Origin: Bimastos eiseni
Lineage: Eukaryota; Annelida; Clitellata; Crassiclitellata; Lumbricidae
Assembly (NCBI GenBank): GCA_959347315.1
Contig: OY365810.1
Location: 14,643,461 to 14,707,460 of the forward strand
Reading direction: 5' to 3'
Length of the DNA: 64,000 nt
Shown here: positions 1 to 13,200 of the stretch, piece by piece
Position numbering within the stretch: the stretch's first letter is position 1
Layout of the letters: the number at the start of each line of letters is the position of its first letter
Made by a program: the position numbers and the translations under genes
Notes under the pieces: generated by a model
Told to the model about the DNA's origin: nothing
Seen by the model: the letters and a program-made list of their open reading frames with translations, nothing else
Database searches by the model: none

Positions 1-600
1 TTAAGGATGATTAAGTAGTTACGGACTTATGATTATGAGATTATATGACCATGTCGTTTATTATTGGTACGTTGTTTCTTCGTAATGAATTGTGAACTTA
101 TTATTAATAATCTTTACTGGCAAAGTTTGATTTAGTCTGGTTCTTATTCGTGAGCGAAATGATAAGAAACTGATGAAAGCTATTTATGAGTCGTTTATCG
201 GGTGTCCGTGTGAGCTAGATTCCTAATTCCCTAATGGAGCCTTGTGGTGTAGTTGATTACTTTGCTGATTGTGCAGTTTGGAAGATGAAGAACTCATTGT
301 TACCTATAGATTAAGGAAATGACTTATTAATCCACGTACAGGAAAAAGGCTGCGGGATTGAGTCATTGAAGTATTAAGATATCGTGATTTAGAGATTCAC
401 GTACAGCAAGAATAGCTGCGGAACTCAGATCGACAAATATGGGTTAGGGTATCATAATATACAAGTACTTAGCCAGGACACTGAAGTATGACAGTGATGG
501 CGAAGCTAACGATGGTCGCTACATTATCAGAAGTACAGTCCAGTATCGTAAATCAACTACACGTTATAGAATAATAAATCCTCCCATGATAGTTATATCT
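1..600. other. Non-coding left flank
   Basis: No open reading frame or recognisable element. The only structure seen is an imperfect direct repeat of roughly 65 bp (about 330-395 and 395-440) built around 'CACGTACAG...GCTGCGG'. Confidence 0.4.
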
Positions 601-1403
601 TGTCGAAAGTCCATGCAGTCTTGTCCGCTAAAGCGTTCTTTTATAAGGTACAGTTCAGTAGAGAAACCTGACTTAATATGCCTCGATCGACTCTTCACTC
701 TATAATCATGACATTGCTGTTGACTTTTTTTCATGTTGGCATAATAAAGTTGAATTTAGATCCGGACTTGCTCATATGTTTATTTTACTGAAACCACCTT
801 CAACTTTCGATTATCAAAAAATGGAAATCAATAAAACAAAGTTCAGTGCAGTCATTTATTTGCGAATATTCATTTTGCCCTGTCTTTTAAAGTGCAATTT
901 ATAAAGGTACTATAATATAGAGGTATCTGACTTAAAAATCGGGATCTTATATTTACCTAACATCTTAGCTAACGCGTGAGCTCTTGTAAAAGTAACATTC
1001 AATCTGGACTTAATCAAATAATTTTAAATTATCTCGTAGAAACAATAAGCTCGAAGCTAATAAAAATGTCAAGTCTAAAACGTCAAGTTTAAAAATGCGA
1101 ACCAGTGCTCTATCCCGTCTATTTAAAGGTCAACTTAGGCGTGTCCTTTAAAGCGTTCTTAAATAAGAACACTATGAGGTCGAGAAATCTTCACTCCATA
1201 ATTATCTTGACACTGTAGCTGTCTTTCCTCAGGTTGGTCGTGATAAAGATCCGGGCTTATTCAACTTTAAAGTCACCATAATATGGTAAGATGTGGAGTG
1301 AAGATATTAAAAGGTACAGTTTAACCAATTATTTGTCCAGTTTTTGAAAATATTCAGTCACTGAATATTTCAAAATACTTCATAAAGGCACTATGAAGTA
1401 GAG

Positions 1404-2276
1404 GAGGAGGGCATAAACGGAAGAGGCGACTGAAGGAGTAAAGATAGCAGGAAGGACATTGAATAATCTAAGATTTGCGGATGACACAACACTGCTGGCA
1501 GGGAAGAAAGCAGATCTGGAAAATCTGTTAAGAAGATTGAAGAGAGAAAGTGAGAAGGCAGGCCTATACTATATAGTGTTCTTCAACTTAAAGAAGACAA
1601 AGATAATGAAAGACAAAGACAACAGCTGATTGGGACAGTTTCGAGATAGACGGAGAGGAAATAGAGGTGGTAACAAGCTTCACGTTCCTGGGATCATTAC
1701 TAGAAAAAGAGGGAAAATGTGACTCGGAAATAAAGAGAGGGGTGGCGATAGGGAAAACTGCAATGAACGGACTGGAAAAGATATGGAAAGACAAACATGT
1801 GAGCATAGACACACAAAAAAGATTAGTGAGAGCAATGATCTTTCCTACAGTAATATATGGCTGTGAGACATGGACAATGACAAAGAACATTGAGAAGATC
1901 AACGCATGCGAAATGTGGATATGGAGGAAGATGCAGAGAATATCATGGACGGAGAAGAAGACAAACGGAGAAGTGCGCAGGAAGATTGGAGTTGAGAATG
2001 ATGAGACGTTACAACAAACAGCGTTGAGAAGGAAGCTGGGGTTTTTGGACATGTTATGCGATCAAATGGAATGGAAAAGGAAATGATGCTGGCATGTGGA
2101 GGAGGAAGGAAGAAAAGAAGGCGCCCAAGAAAAAATGGATGGATGTGATACATGAAAAAATTGAAATGAGCCAGAAGGAATTAAGACATGCAACTTCGGA
2201 GAGAAAAAACTGGAGAGGATTGGTCATGGCGGTCGCTAGATTTCCAAGAAATAATAGCACAAGGTGACAAGGTGCT
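1404..2276 (+). mobile_element. 5'-truncated non-LTR retrotransposon (LINE) with 9-bp target duplication
   Basis: Reverse-transcriptase-derived sequence sits inside the satellite array. The 9-bp word GAAGTAGAG lies at 1395-1403 and again at 2277-2285, and the satellite unit resumes exactly after the second copy. The element is therefore an 873-bp 5'-truncated copy inserted into one satellite unit. No poly-A tail is visible. The element end is 'CAAGGTGCT'. Confidence 0.75.
1435..2086 (+). pseudogene. Reverse transcriptase C-terminal fragment of a LINE
   Basis: In the frame around 1441 the translation contains NNLRFADDTTLLA. The FADD catalytic palm motif of reverse transcriptase is at 1474-1485. 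After a frame break the open frame 1667-2086 (139 aa) continues with FLGSLLEKEG, IKRGVAIGKTAMNGL, FPTVIYGCETWTM and WIWRKMQRISWTEKKTN. This is the C-terminal region that follows the RT domain in endonuclease/RT LINE proteins. The N-terminal endonuclease and most of the RT are absent, and at least one frameshift lies near 1620-1667. The clade is uncertain; RTE or Jockey-like elements are plausible. Confidence 0.8.
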
Positions 2277-3899
2277 GAAGTAGAGCAATCTGAATTAAAA
2301 TACCTCAACTAAATCTTCACTCCACATCTTGACTATGAAGTTGACTTTCAAATGAGGTAATAAAAGTAACATGTTCAGTTTAAAAGTACTAGCTAGTGTT
2401 GAGTCCTGTTCTTAAAAGCATTCCTTTATAGAGGCACAATAAAAGAGAGGAAACTGAATTGATATACCTCGATCATATCTGCACTCTATATCATGACACC
2501 ACAGTCTTTCATTCTAGCCATACGTGTTGAATTTTGCTCGGGACTCACATGTAAGCCTATTTATATTTATAATTTGCTCGACAACTTAATATTGCCATGA
2601 GATCAAAACCAAACAAAATTTCAATTCAAAATTACAATGCAGAGGAATCTGTCTTAAAAGCATTCCTTTATAAATAAACTAAAGGACCATGACTTGATGT
2701 ACCTCGATCATAATCGTTACACTACAGTTTACGTTCGTTTCATGTTGGAGCTGAACTTATTCGTATACTGATATGCTGAAACTCTGTTCAACTCCAAATA
2801 ACCATAAAGTGGAAACAAATCAAGAAGTTCATACGCGATCTTATCTTCAGTCCTGTCTTTGCTAATGTGTAGTCCTTTTCTTTAAAGCGTTCTTTATATA
2901 AAGGTTCATTAAGTTGAGGAACCTGAATTGATATAACTCGATAGTTTCTTCTCTATATAGGCCTATCGTGACATTGCAGTTGGCCTTTGTTTCCTTTTGA
3001 AGTGTGGAAATCAATTGCAAATTCAGTTTTAATAAACGAGTTACTGTTATTACATGTCATAGCTATTGTTCATGCCGTTGTTTTTGAGAGTGTCATCAAA
3101 TATAAGAACAACAGGGATACAAAGATAGAATTTAAATGCTTCGATCGGATCTTCACTCCTCATCGTGACTCTAGAGAAGTGTTCATTCCGTTTGGCTATA
3201 ATAAAGTAGATATTCAATCAGGACAAAGCTCGCATATCTTGATTTGCTGAAATCTTCATCAACTCTAAACTTCCATCAAGTGTAAACAATTAAAATTTTC
3301 AGTTTACAATATGCGAGCTAATTTTTAGTCTTCTCTTGGCAAATGTTCCCCTGTCCTTTAAAGCGTTCTTTTATAAAGTACAATATATGGGAACAACAAG
3401 CTCACGTGCGATTCTTAGCCCAGATGTACTCTCCTTCTAAAGACCCTGGCATTATGATTATAGCAACTCAATGCCACCATATCTTGCGTGTACTATCTAT
3501 TGTAAACTGTTGCGTTCTGACAAGTTATGTAAATAAACGAAATGCAATGCAATACAATAGATATACCTCGATCGTATCTTCACTCCATAATTATCATAAC
3601 ATTGCAGTTGACGTTCGCTTCATGTCGGAATAATAACGTTGACTTTAGATCTGGACTTAGTTATATCTTAATTTGCTGAAACCCCATCAACTCTACATAA
3701 TCATAAGGTGGAAACAAATGATAAAGTCCAGATAAAATATAAGAACTAATGTTTCGTCATCATTTTGCTAACGTAGTCATTCCTTTAATAAAGACACTCT
3801 AAAGTAGAGAAATCTGAATTCAAATACCACATCTTGTATTTGAAGTTGGCGTGCCTTTTGTGTTGGCCATTATGAATCTGAGCCTTTGCGTGTGCTTTT

Positions 3900-4729
3900 T
3901 GATATTATGATTTGAAAAACTTAAACTTAAACTTAAAATCACAAAACGGTCAGAGTCGGGTCGAGCGGGGTCGGGTCACGACTATCTGTAGATTAGGCGG
4001 ATCGTGTCGGGTGGTTCGAGATCCAGATGGGTGGGATTGGGTCGGGTCACAAACCCGAACCAATTTCGACTCACTAAGTTCATGCAGAGCCTAATTTTCA
4101 ACTATGTGCTTTTTATAATGATTCGTTACTGCTTGCATCTTCTGTGTATGCGTTCACTGGTAAGGGATCTCCAAGGCACTTGAGTGAGAAAAAAAGAAAG
4201 TACGACACCCAGGGGCTATCGCCTAGCCGATTGAACGTGATACGCGTCTAACTGATATAAGTTTATTTAACGACGCATCCATAACAACGATGATATGCGT
4301 GCTTGATACGCGTGATTGACTTCTTATTTAAATAGTCGAGTGCCCTTAAGTGCCCTATTCTTTGACTCAGAAGCCAATCGCGCAACTTGATGCTATCCTG
4401 AATATAAATAAATACAGGGCCAAGACTAAAATCTCTTACACATGCCAGACTCGCCATTGCGAACCGTGGTCCGATTCGGACCCTGGTGTTAATCAATTAC
4501 AATTAAATAAATTGAATATGGCGAAGGAATTAGAGTGAAAACGTAGGGCATTACCGGATATACTCCTTGTAACACCGAACTCAGCTCAAACTGAAGTATG
4601 GAATAATTTGTCATAAAGAAATATGAAAGTTCAACGGATTGATTTCAAGCGTGTAAATTAGCTAAGGATGCAACGCAGGGACATACGAGTCGGATTCTTA
4701 TATACCTAATAATATCCGGAATTCTTTAG

Positions 4730-4768
<39 letters not shown>

Positions 4769-4920
4769 TATGTGTGAATGAGCGATTATATGCTATCCAA
4801 ACTATTAATGATAAATGTACTGTGATCACTTATTAGTTTGGAGTGCAAAATATATGTCAATCTGATGTTTTATTTTCACAATATGACTATGAATTGGTGC
4901 CGTAAATTTAAAAAAAGCAT
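3900..4920. other. Non-coding spacer with a GGGTCGGGTC-rich patch
   Basis: Between 3950 and 4060 the sequence is enriched in GGGTCGGGTC and its complement-like GACCCGAACC, as at some transposon ends, but I could not define termini or a target duplication. The rest holds nothing I can name apart from the AT microsatellite. Confidence 0.35.
4731..4766. repeat. (AT)n microsatellite
   Basis: Uninterrupted TA dinucleotide run of about 36 bp. Confidence 0.95.
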
Positions 4921-5153
4921 AGTATGATTTTTTCCCCAGTTTTTTTTATCGTGTGTTCCATATAGCCTTATTCATAATCGCTATTTCCGTCCATTGTGAA
5001 CAGATGCTGGAACGCTAAGTAGAAAGCGCTAGGCCTATTGTAACATCTGATATGATAATAAGCACCGGAACACCAGTCCGACTTGTCAACACCGATGGCA
5101 ACGAGATGTTTCTAATTTCTTTTCTTTGACGTTTCTAATTATGACATTTAGCG

Positions 5154-5899
5154 TGACCCGTCAAAAGAGCGTCCGACAAAAGAGCGCCTGACAAACAGGC
5201 GCTTCTGTATGAATAAAATAATTCTTCCTATTATGAAAGTTGGATTGATGCAAAAAGTTATGCGAGGGAAGGGCCAGCGGGGCTGAGGCCCAGGTCCCAA
5301 ATGTGGAAAGAACGCACGCTTCAGGACGGAATAACTTATTATTCCATAAAATGCAGTATTTTCAAAATGTGGCAGCGCCAAATTGATGCTACGCACAGGG
5401 CGCAATTATATATCGCTCAGATATATAACTCGGTAAGGCCCTGCGTGAATGGAAGCTGGATTGATGAAAAGGAGTCTGCTTAAACAGAAGCTGTATTGGC
5501 GCATTTATTAATGAGCATAATTAGAAGAATGTTCACCGGATGTATAGAATTATGCTTCAGTGGAAGCGGGAATGATGATAACTTTTCTATTCAACAAGAA
5601 GGTGGACTGATGCAAATAATTCTCTTTAACTAGGGTTACTAGGGGCCTGATTGATGAAAAGAATTTGGCTCAAATGGAAGCGGGGTTGATGAAAAAATGT
5701 CTTAATTGCATGATTTATTTCATCAATCCAGCTTCCATTTCGACGCGATTCTTTTCATATCAATTTAGCACCTCTTCTAACGGAATTCTTTTCATTAATC
5801 CAGCTCCCATTTAAGCCAGAATTTTTTTTATCAGTCCAGCTTCTATTTCAAATTGTCTATGCGCTCTTTTGTCGGGTGCACTTTTGTCGGTGTGCCGGC
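5154..5899. mobile_element. TU-like foldback element, 15-mer 'GACAAAAGAGCGCCT' type
   Basis: Left arm is 15-bp units (GTCAAAAGAGCGTCC, GACAAAAGAGCGCCT). Right arm is the same word inverted (GCGCTCTTTTGTCGG, GTGCACTTTTGTCGG). The target duplication is ATTTAGCG (5146-5153) and AATTAGTG (5900-5907). The empty sites in unit 2 (ATTTAGTG) and unit 3 (ATTTAATG) confirm the insertion. Inside lies an inverted pair of arrays of a roughly 35-bp module based on GGAAGCTGGATTGATGAAAA, pointing right near 5450-5700 and left near 5720-5850, so the whole 746 bp can fold back. It carries no gene. TU elements of sea urchin have the same layout, as I remember it. Confidence 0.75.
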
Positions 5900-6648
5900 A
5901 ATTAGTGCTCTACACCGTCAAAACTGGAAGCGCTCCTTTAGAGACTTTCACTGAGAGTTTGCTGCTGAGAAATCGCCATGAATAAATTTATTCAAAACCT
6001 AAAGAGTAATCAAATTTTTCCCCATCCTGCACCGTACCATTGACAACGACGTAAAATCACACTCAGTTCATATTTTAATGATCGACAATTTCACATGTCA
6101 CATTCTGCAAATAATACATTGCCTAAACTACCATGCATTTGACTGTGATAGTAAATTGAAAAAACCGAGAACGCTTAATTAGAGTCGTGAATTAAACCGA
6201 ATTAAAGTAACACGTCATTCTTTGCAAAAATCTAACACAAAATAAAAGAGTAAACAAACCAGTGGATTGAAACCTAACTGATTCATGTATGTACATAAAC
6301 GTATTATATGAGTAAACTACAAATTTTAAAAGCGTACAAGTGATCTTAGTTAGCTAAACTCTTTGAGAAATGATATAAAAGTTAGTATACTAGCAAGTAT
6401 AAGCGTAATTGAAATTATAATTGTCACCTTTCTAAATTTATAGGCTTAGCATTACATACCTAGATCTACTTAAGCGAAATATTAGCATGTCTCTCATCAC
6501 ATCACACATGATTAGCAAGCACATGATATGTTCAATTATTAATAAACAAGTAGTTTGTATAACTTCATCCATCAACGTTTATAAAAATCATGATTGCATT
6601 AAGAAAGAGGTGCTGATCATATCCATGAAACATTTAGGTGGTTCTGAC

Positions 6649-7295
6649 TTATTTGAAAAATGAAATCTGACGTGGAGCCACTGGACATCTATCATTCCAC
6701 TCTCCACAGGGCCAAGTGTCTGATTTGGGGTCATGTGGCTTTAAACAGACGAAGCAGAAGGCGTACCCACACTTGCAGCTCATGTGCTTACATTTATCCG
6801 CGTGTTGAATCAAAGCACTGCACTTGACGCAGACTCGGGCGATCGGAACGTCGCTCACTTTACCAATTTTTTTGGTGCCACATGTTTCGAGGAACTCAAC
6901 ACGAGGATCCTTTCCGGGGCAACCGATGTTTCCGCATTTAGAATTTGAACTCGACTTCCAAGGCTTTAGACAGCACCAGCAGAACTCCATAGCTTTCCCG
7001 GCTCTATCTGAGCAAATCGTGCACCTGACGTAATATGGGTTCGCGAAATGCTTGGAGAAATCTCTCATGATTAAATTCTTGCATGTCGGACATCTGCGTA
7101 TCGTCAACTGCTGTGCAGTGTAGTTGTCGTTTAGCTTCTCGTTTAGTTTAATGAGCTCCTCATCTTCCATGCACTCACTTAGAACATGGCGTACAGCGTC
7201 ATAACTCCAACTAGCGTTGCACTTTTGACAAGAGAAGGAACAATTCTTTTCCGAATCTACCACTGTGTCGCAATAAGCTTTTAGAGCCTCAGTAC
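6649..7295 (-). CDS. Gene 1 exon F: RING1 end, IBR, catalytic Rcat, stop
   Basis: The acceptor AG is at 7297-7296, and the exon then reads (A)GT-ACT-GAG, continuing a phase-1 codon. It encodes about 214 residues. They contain FSCQKC (last RING1 ligands), RRCPTC...YYVRCTIC...EFCWCC (IBR), and VCVKC...HADKCKHMSCKCGYAFCFVC (Rcat), in which the Cys of ADKCKH is the expected catalytic thiol. It ends QISFFK-stop. The frame is open throughout and all zinc ligands seen in gene 3 are kept, which argues for selection until recently. Confidence 0.8.
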
Positions 7296-10200
7296 CTGAA
7301 AATTTATGAAAGAATATTTGGATATAGTCTAATTATAAAAGCTTACTACCCTTATATACAAGAAAGTACACCCTTCTGCACAGTGTGCAAAAATAGATTA
7401 GGCTTACTGTTTCTGCTTCTGCAGCAATTTTCATTGACAAACAAACCTTATTTAAGCTGAATTTGTTGTTCAACATTTAAGTCTTAGATTATGCAAAAGC
7501 CGAAAAGCTTAAGACTCCATCCGGATGCCAGATCATTGGACAAATCCGAAGTGTTTCATTAGAGCTTTGCACTCCTAACGATTGACTAGGCAATCGAAAC
7601 TGATTGGCCTAGAGTGTCACAGTCATAGTGCGAAATGGACATGCACTCCATATTCAACCATGAACATTATCATTTTTGCTTTATTAAAAAAACCAGTCAC
7701 TTTACATGACATGCCTCTGGCATGCAATGATCGTTCTAGCTAGTTAAGGATTGTCTTGCACGTTAGACAGGCTGTAATTAAGGGCGAATAATTGATTTAC
7801 ATACGTGCGGGCACCGTTGCCGAGATGTCAGAGGATGTTTATAACCTACGAATTATTATAGTCCTCTACGAAACGGTAATTGTGTAGGTTGATTGTGTTA
7901 GTCTTTCAATCACAATTTGCCAGCGCCATCGATTGATACTTATAGTGTCACCTAATGAATGTTAAAAAAAAATATTAAGAATTAGTAACGTATTCACAAT
8001 TTTCTATCGTAAGAATTGTCCAACAGTCTCTAAGAATAGTTCGCGTTCAAATTTTCTGCAGAATTAAATCGAAGATGTTTGACAGGCAAGTAAGTATTAA
8101 GTGACCTCGGTGGGAACCTCTAAAATACTGATCAATCAAGTCGCCAAATAATATTATTTAAAAACTCTATTGAGGGCTTTTATCTTAGTGTTCTAGGCGC
8201 ATGTCATTTTATCAGTCTATATTTCTGTCTTTCTGTTTGAGCTCTTTATGCAAATGAATGGTATTATCTTATGGGCCCCAGTTTTTGTACAAGCATACAA
8301 TACAAGAGAAATATGTTTCTATAAATATCCATTCTTCCAAATCTCTGAACAGGTTGACTGATAACAATAAGAAAGACAAATGTCAAGTAAGTTTGAATGC
8401 CTTATTCTATATGACTTTGACAGTAACGCTCGGAGTGGCGTTTCACACGATTGGCCTTCAGATTATATGGTGCACAAGAGCAATCTAGTCTTGCGGCTAT
8501 AATTATAGTGCAACATTAATTGTTAATATCAAAATATGTGACCAAAATATATTCGAAAGGAGCCTTTTAAAAGTTTAACTTGCAACTGTATTGTGATGTT
8601 GCAAATGTTTAGAATAATGCGTATAATGAAGGGCCAAACGAATGAATGAATATGTATATATACGAATAATAGGCCATGCTGATGAAGATGACAAAGGGCA
8701 CTCAGGGCAAAGAATGACTGAATGACTGTGTTATCCCAGAAAAGTTCTGGTGTGTCTAAAACATTCCACAGCAACACTGAATACTTAGGATCCTTCTCCT
8801 TTTTTGTTGATGTATTACATGATTTAATTAAACTCTTATACCGTTTCTGTTCTTCATTGCACAATTTGCACATTATAGATTTCAAGCTTACTTGGTAAGA
8901 CACCTAGACCTTGAGCGACCTCAAAATACTCATCAATCAATCTCAAATTTGGTGGAGGTAATAATAGGCAGTCATAGAAAAAAAAGTGAGTCGTAGAGCA
9001 CAATTCTTAGAAGTTCATTTTTAGACCACCTAACGAATATATTTATTCTCTTCTATTCTGAAATTTGATATCGTCCTTCTGCCAAAATTTTTGGCTCAGA
9101 AGTGCACACGCCTTAAAGGCGCAGTTGTACTGCAAAGCAATTGTGCGCGAAGCACTTGCTCAAGGTCCCTACACAGTGACGCCTCGGACGAGGGTCGAAC
9201 CCGCTCACTCAACGCACACTGAACATTACGGGTCAACCGCTCTAACCAACCGGCCACCGTGCCATGCAATATAATTATATATACAAACGTTGTTAAAATC
9301 TTTATAAAGCGGCTTGTGGAATTAATAATTATTACATCTTTAGAGACGTGATTATGTTCACACATTGGATCACTAGGAATAGTGTTAAGCCTGCATGGTT
9401 GGCAACCTACACATGTTTGTGCAAGACTATTGGTGCCTTCCTTTAGGATCTAGGAGGCGATGTATTTCTTATTAGTTATTTAATTAATACGATGGATATA
9501 TTCTCGTCGATTTCTCTTTCACACTCTCTCACTCTCGCTTTCTCTGTATCTACATGTACATAAATTTTTTATGTTTGTCTGCCTCTGTCTGTATTCTCTC
9601 TCTGTCTCTCTCACTCTCTCTGTCTCTCTCACTCTCTCTGTCTCTCTCACTCTCTCTGTCTCTCTCGCACACACACGCATTCTCTTTCCCCCCCTCTCTC
9701 TCTCTCTTTCCCTATTCCCCCTCTCTTTCTTCTTTCTCTCGATTAGTTTCCTGCCTTTGACCACCTGCATATTTTGATACGTTGTGCATTATGCCGGAGC
9801 GATAGAAAAGGTTGCAATTATCGATATTTGTGTTAAAGTTTTGCTGTTCTATTCTGCATTTATATATAGAGCGCATCTGTGCTTTGTCCTACTTTACTTG
9901 GTTGCTCGTTTGAGTGGAATTTTGGAAATAGTGGTTACTACGAGGCAGCGTAAGACTACGTGACTTAGGTTCCAAGTGTCGATTCATCTGAAGGAGAGTT
10001 CATAATGCGTATTATATCGTAATGTGGCTTAGTCGTGAATGTATACGTGAACATCTACTGGAGCTGGGTCCGTATGACTACGCTTGGACACCAGCCCATG
10101 GGGCAGAAGAACAACAACAACCCAGCATATAGGTAGTACATAAAACATGGAGCAAGCGCGGGACTTACTTCCTCCTGCATCTCAACGCATTGTCTTAAGC

Positions 10201-13200
10201 TCATTGTCTCGTTTAAATTATTGCTCAGATGACTCTTTACAGACTACTTATAAATTTACGTCAACAGAAGTCCACTTGCACTATGATTATTTTATAAATT
10301 CATCTTCTGCTAACACTAGTAGTGCTTCATTAATATTGCATTACCTGCATCACATGATTTTTCTCATAGACTTTATAATTATCACAACTGAAATGATGCT
10401 TACTGTATACACATCCGCAAGTCATCTTATAGCAAACGTCCCCTTCTACATAGTCGTCAAATATGCAGCACTTTTCTTTGGAAGGTGTTGGAAGTGCAGC
10501 TTTTGCAGCCGTCTTAGCTTTTCCGATGGATTCGATTAGCACATGGAGAACATCATTACGGTTCCATTCGATCGAGCATACTTTGCAGAATAACCGAGGA
10601 TTTGTCAGTTTTCCTCTGTACATGTAAGTGCTTAAAGCCGTAGTGCCTGCAAAATTAATATGAAAGAATCTTATAACTAATATAAAATTTATCCTCGTAA
10701 GCTTAAGAAGTGCAGTATGCTACTCATGTCGATGTGCATAAAATGATAACCGTCGTGATTTAGACTAAATGATAATTGTCATTTTATAACATAAATTGAA
10801 TGCCGATTCTGCTTCAATGGAGATTTTAGTGCAAAGAGAAACCCAACTAAATTTTAATCTAGGTTTGAGCCTGTTAGCTGATTGGCCTAGAGTGACGCAG
10901 CCATGTAATTTAAATGAATGTGTGCAACAAAAAATAGTAATTTTCTCACAAATTCAGTCTTTACTTTAGCTTTAATCATTCATCAGTTCGCCGCCTTCTT
11001 GCAGTCTTGCACTATGATGTTTCCATCAATAGCCGACACAGTCCACTTGCACTATGATTGTTTTATAAATTCATCTTCTGCTAACACTAGTAGTGCTTCA
11101 TTAATATTGCATTACTTGCAACACATGATTTTTCTCATCAATCCAGCTTCTACTCAGAAAATTATTTTTTTCATAAAATCAGCTCCAATTTCGCCGCATA
11201 TATTTTCCGTCAATCAATTTCTACTTGCACTATGCGTTTTTCATCAACCCAGCTCTTCTTCTTACAACATTTTGTAATTATTTTTTATCTACTTACGCTA
11301 TAACATCGCTTCATCAATGCAACCTGCATTTACCCTGTAACATGCATTCTCAATTCCAACTGCCATTTAGCATGGATTAATTTTGTCAATGCAACTTCTG
11401 GATATATGAAAGCAATCCTGCTTCAATAGAAGCTCGATTCATTAAAGAATTTTTCAATAGTTCCAACTTCTAATTAAGAGCTACTTAATTCTATCATCAG
11501 TCCGGCTTCTGAGGAATAACTAAAGGATTCTGCTGAAATTGAAGCTGGATGGTCTAAGACAAAGGTTGTCAAAATTTGTGTATTTATGCTGCTGAATTTT
11601 ACCGACATTTCCTTTACCTCGTTTGGCTTACAGACCGACTTTTCGGCTACAGACTTTATATTGGAGATTGGTCTCCAGGGCCATAAACCTGTCTCAGGTC
11701 TGCAACAACTACCGCAAGGAGTCCACATGAAAGCAGTTTCCTCCTTCTCAGTTGTCAGGTACGTGTCGACAAAACACCTGCTGCTCACCAAGCAAGACTT
11801 GCTGCTGACGTCATGTGGGCGTTTTGTCCCACCTTCCCCTATATTATGAATATTTAAATCATGTTGATTTTGATTGGTGTGAGCAATTGACTAAATGGCT
11901 GCGCGGAAGTGCTTGTAGGAAAAGAGTTCCGCTAAAATGGATGCGGGATTGATGAAAAGAGGCTTTAACTAGAAGCCGGATTGATGAAGAAATTTCTGCC
12001 AAAATGGAAGCTAAAATAATCAAAATATTTGTGCCTAATGCAAGCTGGAATGATGAACCTTCGGTATCAGAGGCTTTCACCTCTGGACGTTTCACCTCTA
12101 GGGGCTTTCACCTCTAGGGGCTTTCACCTCAACTATCAAATTAAAGACTGACGCGCAAACAATGCGATTACCATGACACTAATAAGCAAAATGTTATAGA
12201 ATGTCACAGTTATTGCAATACAGCATTTCGAAGCAAGGTATGCAAACATTCAAATAGGCTAAAGCACGAGATTTAATCATACCCCACTGATGCGCATACA
12301 ATGCGACTATCGTGACACTAATAAGTAGGCAACGTAAATCGGGCTGTTGGCGGTTACGGAAGTACTGACTTTCTAACATTTTTGAAGGCGATCCCTCACC
12401 TTTCTCATGCTTAATCACCTTTTGGACAGTAAATCGAAGTTATTGCGATTACGGAAGAGGGATAACATTTAATACTTTTCTTAATGTGTCTATTTACAGT
12501 TCATTGCTTATGCTTATGCTAAATAATTTTGCTTTGCTTCTTATATATTACTTATGTACAATTCAATGACAATCTCCATCGAAATTTCACTTTACATGTC
12601 TATAAATTATGCAATCCCCAGGAGGTGAAAGCCCCTAGATGTGAAAGTCCCTAGAGGTGAAAGTCCCTAAAGGTGAATCGTCCGGTGGTGAAACGCCCGG
12701 AGGTGAAAGCCCCAAGAGGTGAAAGGTCCGGAGGTGAAACGTCCGGTGGTGAAAGCCTCTGGAACCGAACCTTCGAGTAAAACATAATTATTTTATGGAA
12801 CCTTTATGAGTTATAGGCCCAAGCTATTAATTCTGCACATGTCATCAACCATGTCGGTCGATTGATCGAATGCTGCGTCATTTTGATGAATTTTTCATCT
12901 ATGTGCAAAATTTACTCAGCAGTTTTTAACATGTTGGAGTTCACCAGTGCTAGGTTTGCGGTTCAGTCTCGTTCGTCGGCTTTGTCAAGGACTTTGAGCG
13001 TACATTTTGTGTGATAGGGTGTTTACCAGAGGTTACCAGCAAGAGGTTACCAGCAAGAGGTTACCAGCAAGAGGTTACCAGCAAGAGGTTACCAGCAAGA
13101 GGTTACCAGCAAGAGGTTACCAGCAAGAGGCTACCAGCAAGAGGTTACCAGCAAGAGGTTACCAGCAAGGGCATTATATTGCCACGTGGCGGGAACACGG

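Larger units (their letters stand above)
600..3900. repeat. Degenerate satellite-like tandem array, unit about 220-270 bp
   Basis: A recurring block starts near 'TTTAAAGCGTTCTTTTATAA', then 'GTAGAGAAACCTGAATT', 'ACCTCGATC', 'TCTTCACTC', 'CATGACATTGCAGTTGAC' and ends in 'GCTGAAACC...CATCAACTC'. Copies begin near 631, 880, 1147, 1370, 2400, 2650, 2873, 3100, 3350 and 3775. They are strongly diverged, so this is an old array with no coding capacity. It is interrupted by the LINE fragment at 1404-2276. Confidence 0.7.

Noticed and set aside
9519..9777. Open frames on both strands (Arg/Glu-rich, Ser/Leu-rich)
   Set aside because: Produced by the CT minisatellite.
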